From the NCBI RefSeq assembly GCF_013204795.1, contig NZ_JABMKW010000016.1, positions 124,001 to 188,000 of the forward strand: a stretch of DNA of 64,000 bases. The letters are read 5' to 3'. Within the stretch, counting starts at the first letter, position 1. Each line of letters starts with the position of its first letter. The notes below the pieces were generated by a model, which was given only the letters and a program-made list of their open reading frames with translations, was not told the DNA's origin and did not search any database. Positions 63,077 through 64,000 of the stretch are shown here, piece by piece. The position numbers and the translations under genes are program-made. The stretch is from Pedobacter panaciterrae (GTDB lineage: Bacteria; Bacteroidota; Bacteroidia; Sphingobacteriales; Sphingobacteriaceae).

Positions 63077-64000
63077 TTATTCGTATTTTAATGCATCAAC
63101 AGGATTAGCTTTTGCAGCTTTATAAGCCTGAAAACTTACTGTTAAAAAGGCGACTGCACTTGTACCAAATATTGCGGCTACTATAATCCACCAGGAAATT
63201 ACAGTGCGGAACTCAAAATGCCCCAGCCATTTATTCATCAAATAATAGGCAACGGGTACGCCAATTATAATTGCTACCAAAATCATTTTCATAAACGATA
63301 CAGATAGCAGCTGCATGATACTGGCTACCGAGGCACCCAGAACTTTACGTACACCAAACTCTTTAGTACGCTGCTCTGCGCTGTAAGCAGCCAAACCAAA
63401 TAACCCTAAGCAGGATATAAATATGGCCAATCCACCAAACAAGTTTGATAAAATACCGAGAACCTTCTCTCCCTGTAGCTTTTTGGCATACAGATCGTTA
63501 ACAAACTTCAAATCAACCGGATAAGCTGGATTTATTTGTTTGGTTATCTGCGTTATCAACTCAACATTTTTGGTTAAACTATTATCTGGGTTAAGACGCA
63601 TGGTGATCTGACCACCCCATCCCTGACTAAAAGCAACTACCATTGGTCGGTCGGTATAATATGGAGAGCCCCAAATGAAATCCTTGAATACCCCAACTAC
63701 AGTAAAATCATTACCATGATATTTTACTGGTGTACCAATTGGATTTTTAAGTCCCATCAGTTTCACTGCAGTGCTGCTCAACATTAGCGCTGCAGTATCT
63801 GAAGCAAATGATTTAGAAAAATCACGTCCCGAAACCAGTTGTATTCCATTTGTTTTGGTAAAGTCATAGGTAGTAGCAATTTGATTAAAAATTACATCCT
63901 TATCTGCCTTGGTCATTCCAGGCCATTCAAAATTCCAAAAACTAGAACCACTGTTAGATAAACTTCCCGATGACTGGCATAAAGCTGTAACTGCACCTGA
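63077..64000 (-). CDS. FtsX/MacB-like ABC transporter permease (array member 7), N-terminus beyond window
   Basis: The frame is open to the right edge, so only the last ~307 residues are seen: the second periplasmic domain (QLVSGRDFSKSFASDTAALML) and the last three helices with QRTKEFGVRKVLGASVASIM and the end NPVDALKYE. An in-frame ATG at 63916 lies inside the conserved domain and is not the true start. Its sequence is closest to members 1 and 3 (for example SFMKMILVAIIIGVPVAYYLM). It shows that the array continues to the right. Confidence 0.9.
   Translation of the reverse strand, partial: SGAVTALCQSSGSLSNSGSSFWNFEWPGMTKADKDVIFNQIATTYDFTKTNGIQLVSGRDFSKSFASDTAALMLSSTAVKLMGLKNPIGTPVKYHGNDFTVVGVFKDFIWGSPYYTDRPMVVAFSQGWGGQITMRLNPDNSLTKNVELITQITKQINPAYPVDLKFVNDLYAKKLQGEKVLGILSNLFGGLAIFISCLGLFGLAAYSAEQRTKEFGVRKVLGASVASIMQLLSVSFMKMILVAIIIGVPVAYYLMNKWLGHFEFRTVISWWIIVAAIFGTSAVAFLTVSFQAYKAAKANPVDALKYE

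Noticed and set aside
63077..63916. Reading the last permease as a complete 279-residue protein starting at the ATG at 63916
   Set aside because: The frame continues to the window edge and the ATG lies inside the conserved periplasmic domain, so this is a partial longer gene.
1..64000. CRISPR arrays, rRNA genes, intact insertion sequences and transposases
   Set aside because: No regularly spaced repeats, rRNA sequence or transposase-like reading frame was seen on reading; small elements could still be missed without a search.

Overview
This window comes from a low-GC member of the Bacteroidota, most likely a Sphingobacteriaceae/Pedobacter-like organism (inference). The grounds are several upstream elements of the Bacteroidota type TAnnTTTG, few recognisable Shine-Dalgarno sites, a membrane-anchored AraC regulator, an RteC-like protein, and a long array of about 790-residue FtsX/MacB-type permeases. 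No rRNA, CRISPR array or intact insertion sequence was seen. Two leucine tRNA genes are present.

Layout. (1) 1-5.9 kb is accessory: a left-truncated AraC-type regulator, an SDR oxidoreductase, an exported protein of unknown function, and a small cassette of two lipoproteins and a DUF4345 membrane protein beneath a 7TM-type AraC regulator. (2) 6.0-17.4 kb reads as a genomic or defence island. It opens with a displaced 3' end of a tRNA gene with its terminator and a truncated RteC-like protein. It continues with a large unknown protein, a PD-(D/E)XK-like protein, an HNH endonuclease facing a protein-kinase-like plus PIN-like pair, and a three-gene operon. In that operon an AbiTii-type protein and two partners all carry the same Asn/Gly-rich motif. 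A DUF4238 gene follows. (3) 17.6-47.8 kb is mostly core genome: tRNA-Leu(GAG), an MBL hydrolase, lolA, ftsK, ankyrin and PspC proteins, a DMT transporter, pyrF, rho, pssA, an Hpt protein, folK, sppA and polX. An ADP-heptose/glycosyltransferase operon (hldE kinase part, gmhA, hldE adenylyltransferase part, GT9) with sixA comes next, then amn, clpX, clpP, tig, tRNA-Leu(UAG), an S9 peptidase, an M1 peptidase, an OmpA-type lipoprotein and a BtuF-like protein. (4) 47.9-64.0 kb is a same-strand array of seven FtsX-like permeases, the last cut by the right edge, with a single ABC ATPase. A sigma-54-type promoter with two upstream palindromes lies inside the array and suggests NtrC-type control of its downstream half.

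How genes work together. clpP-clpX-tig form a proteostasis cluster. lolA and ftsK are adjacent. gmhA and the two hldE parts supply ADP-heptose precursor for LPS, probably used by the GT9 transferase. The FtsX array most likely encodes MacB-like export or envelope-stress machines that share one ATPase. The most unusual unit is the AbiTii three-gene operon. Its shared motif looks like a homotypic, possibly amyloid-type, interaction signal joining different N-terminal domains to hydrophobic C-termini. That reading is inference.
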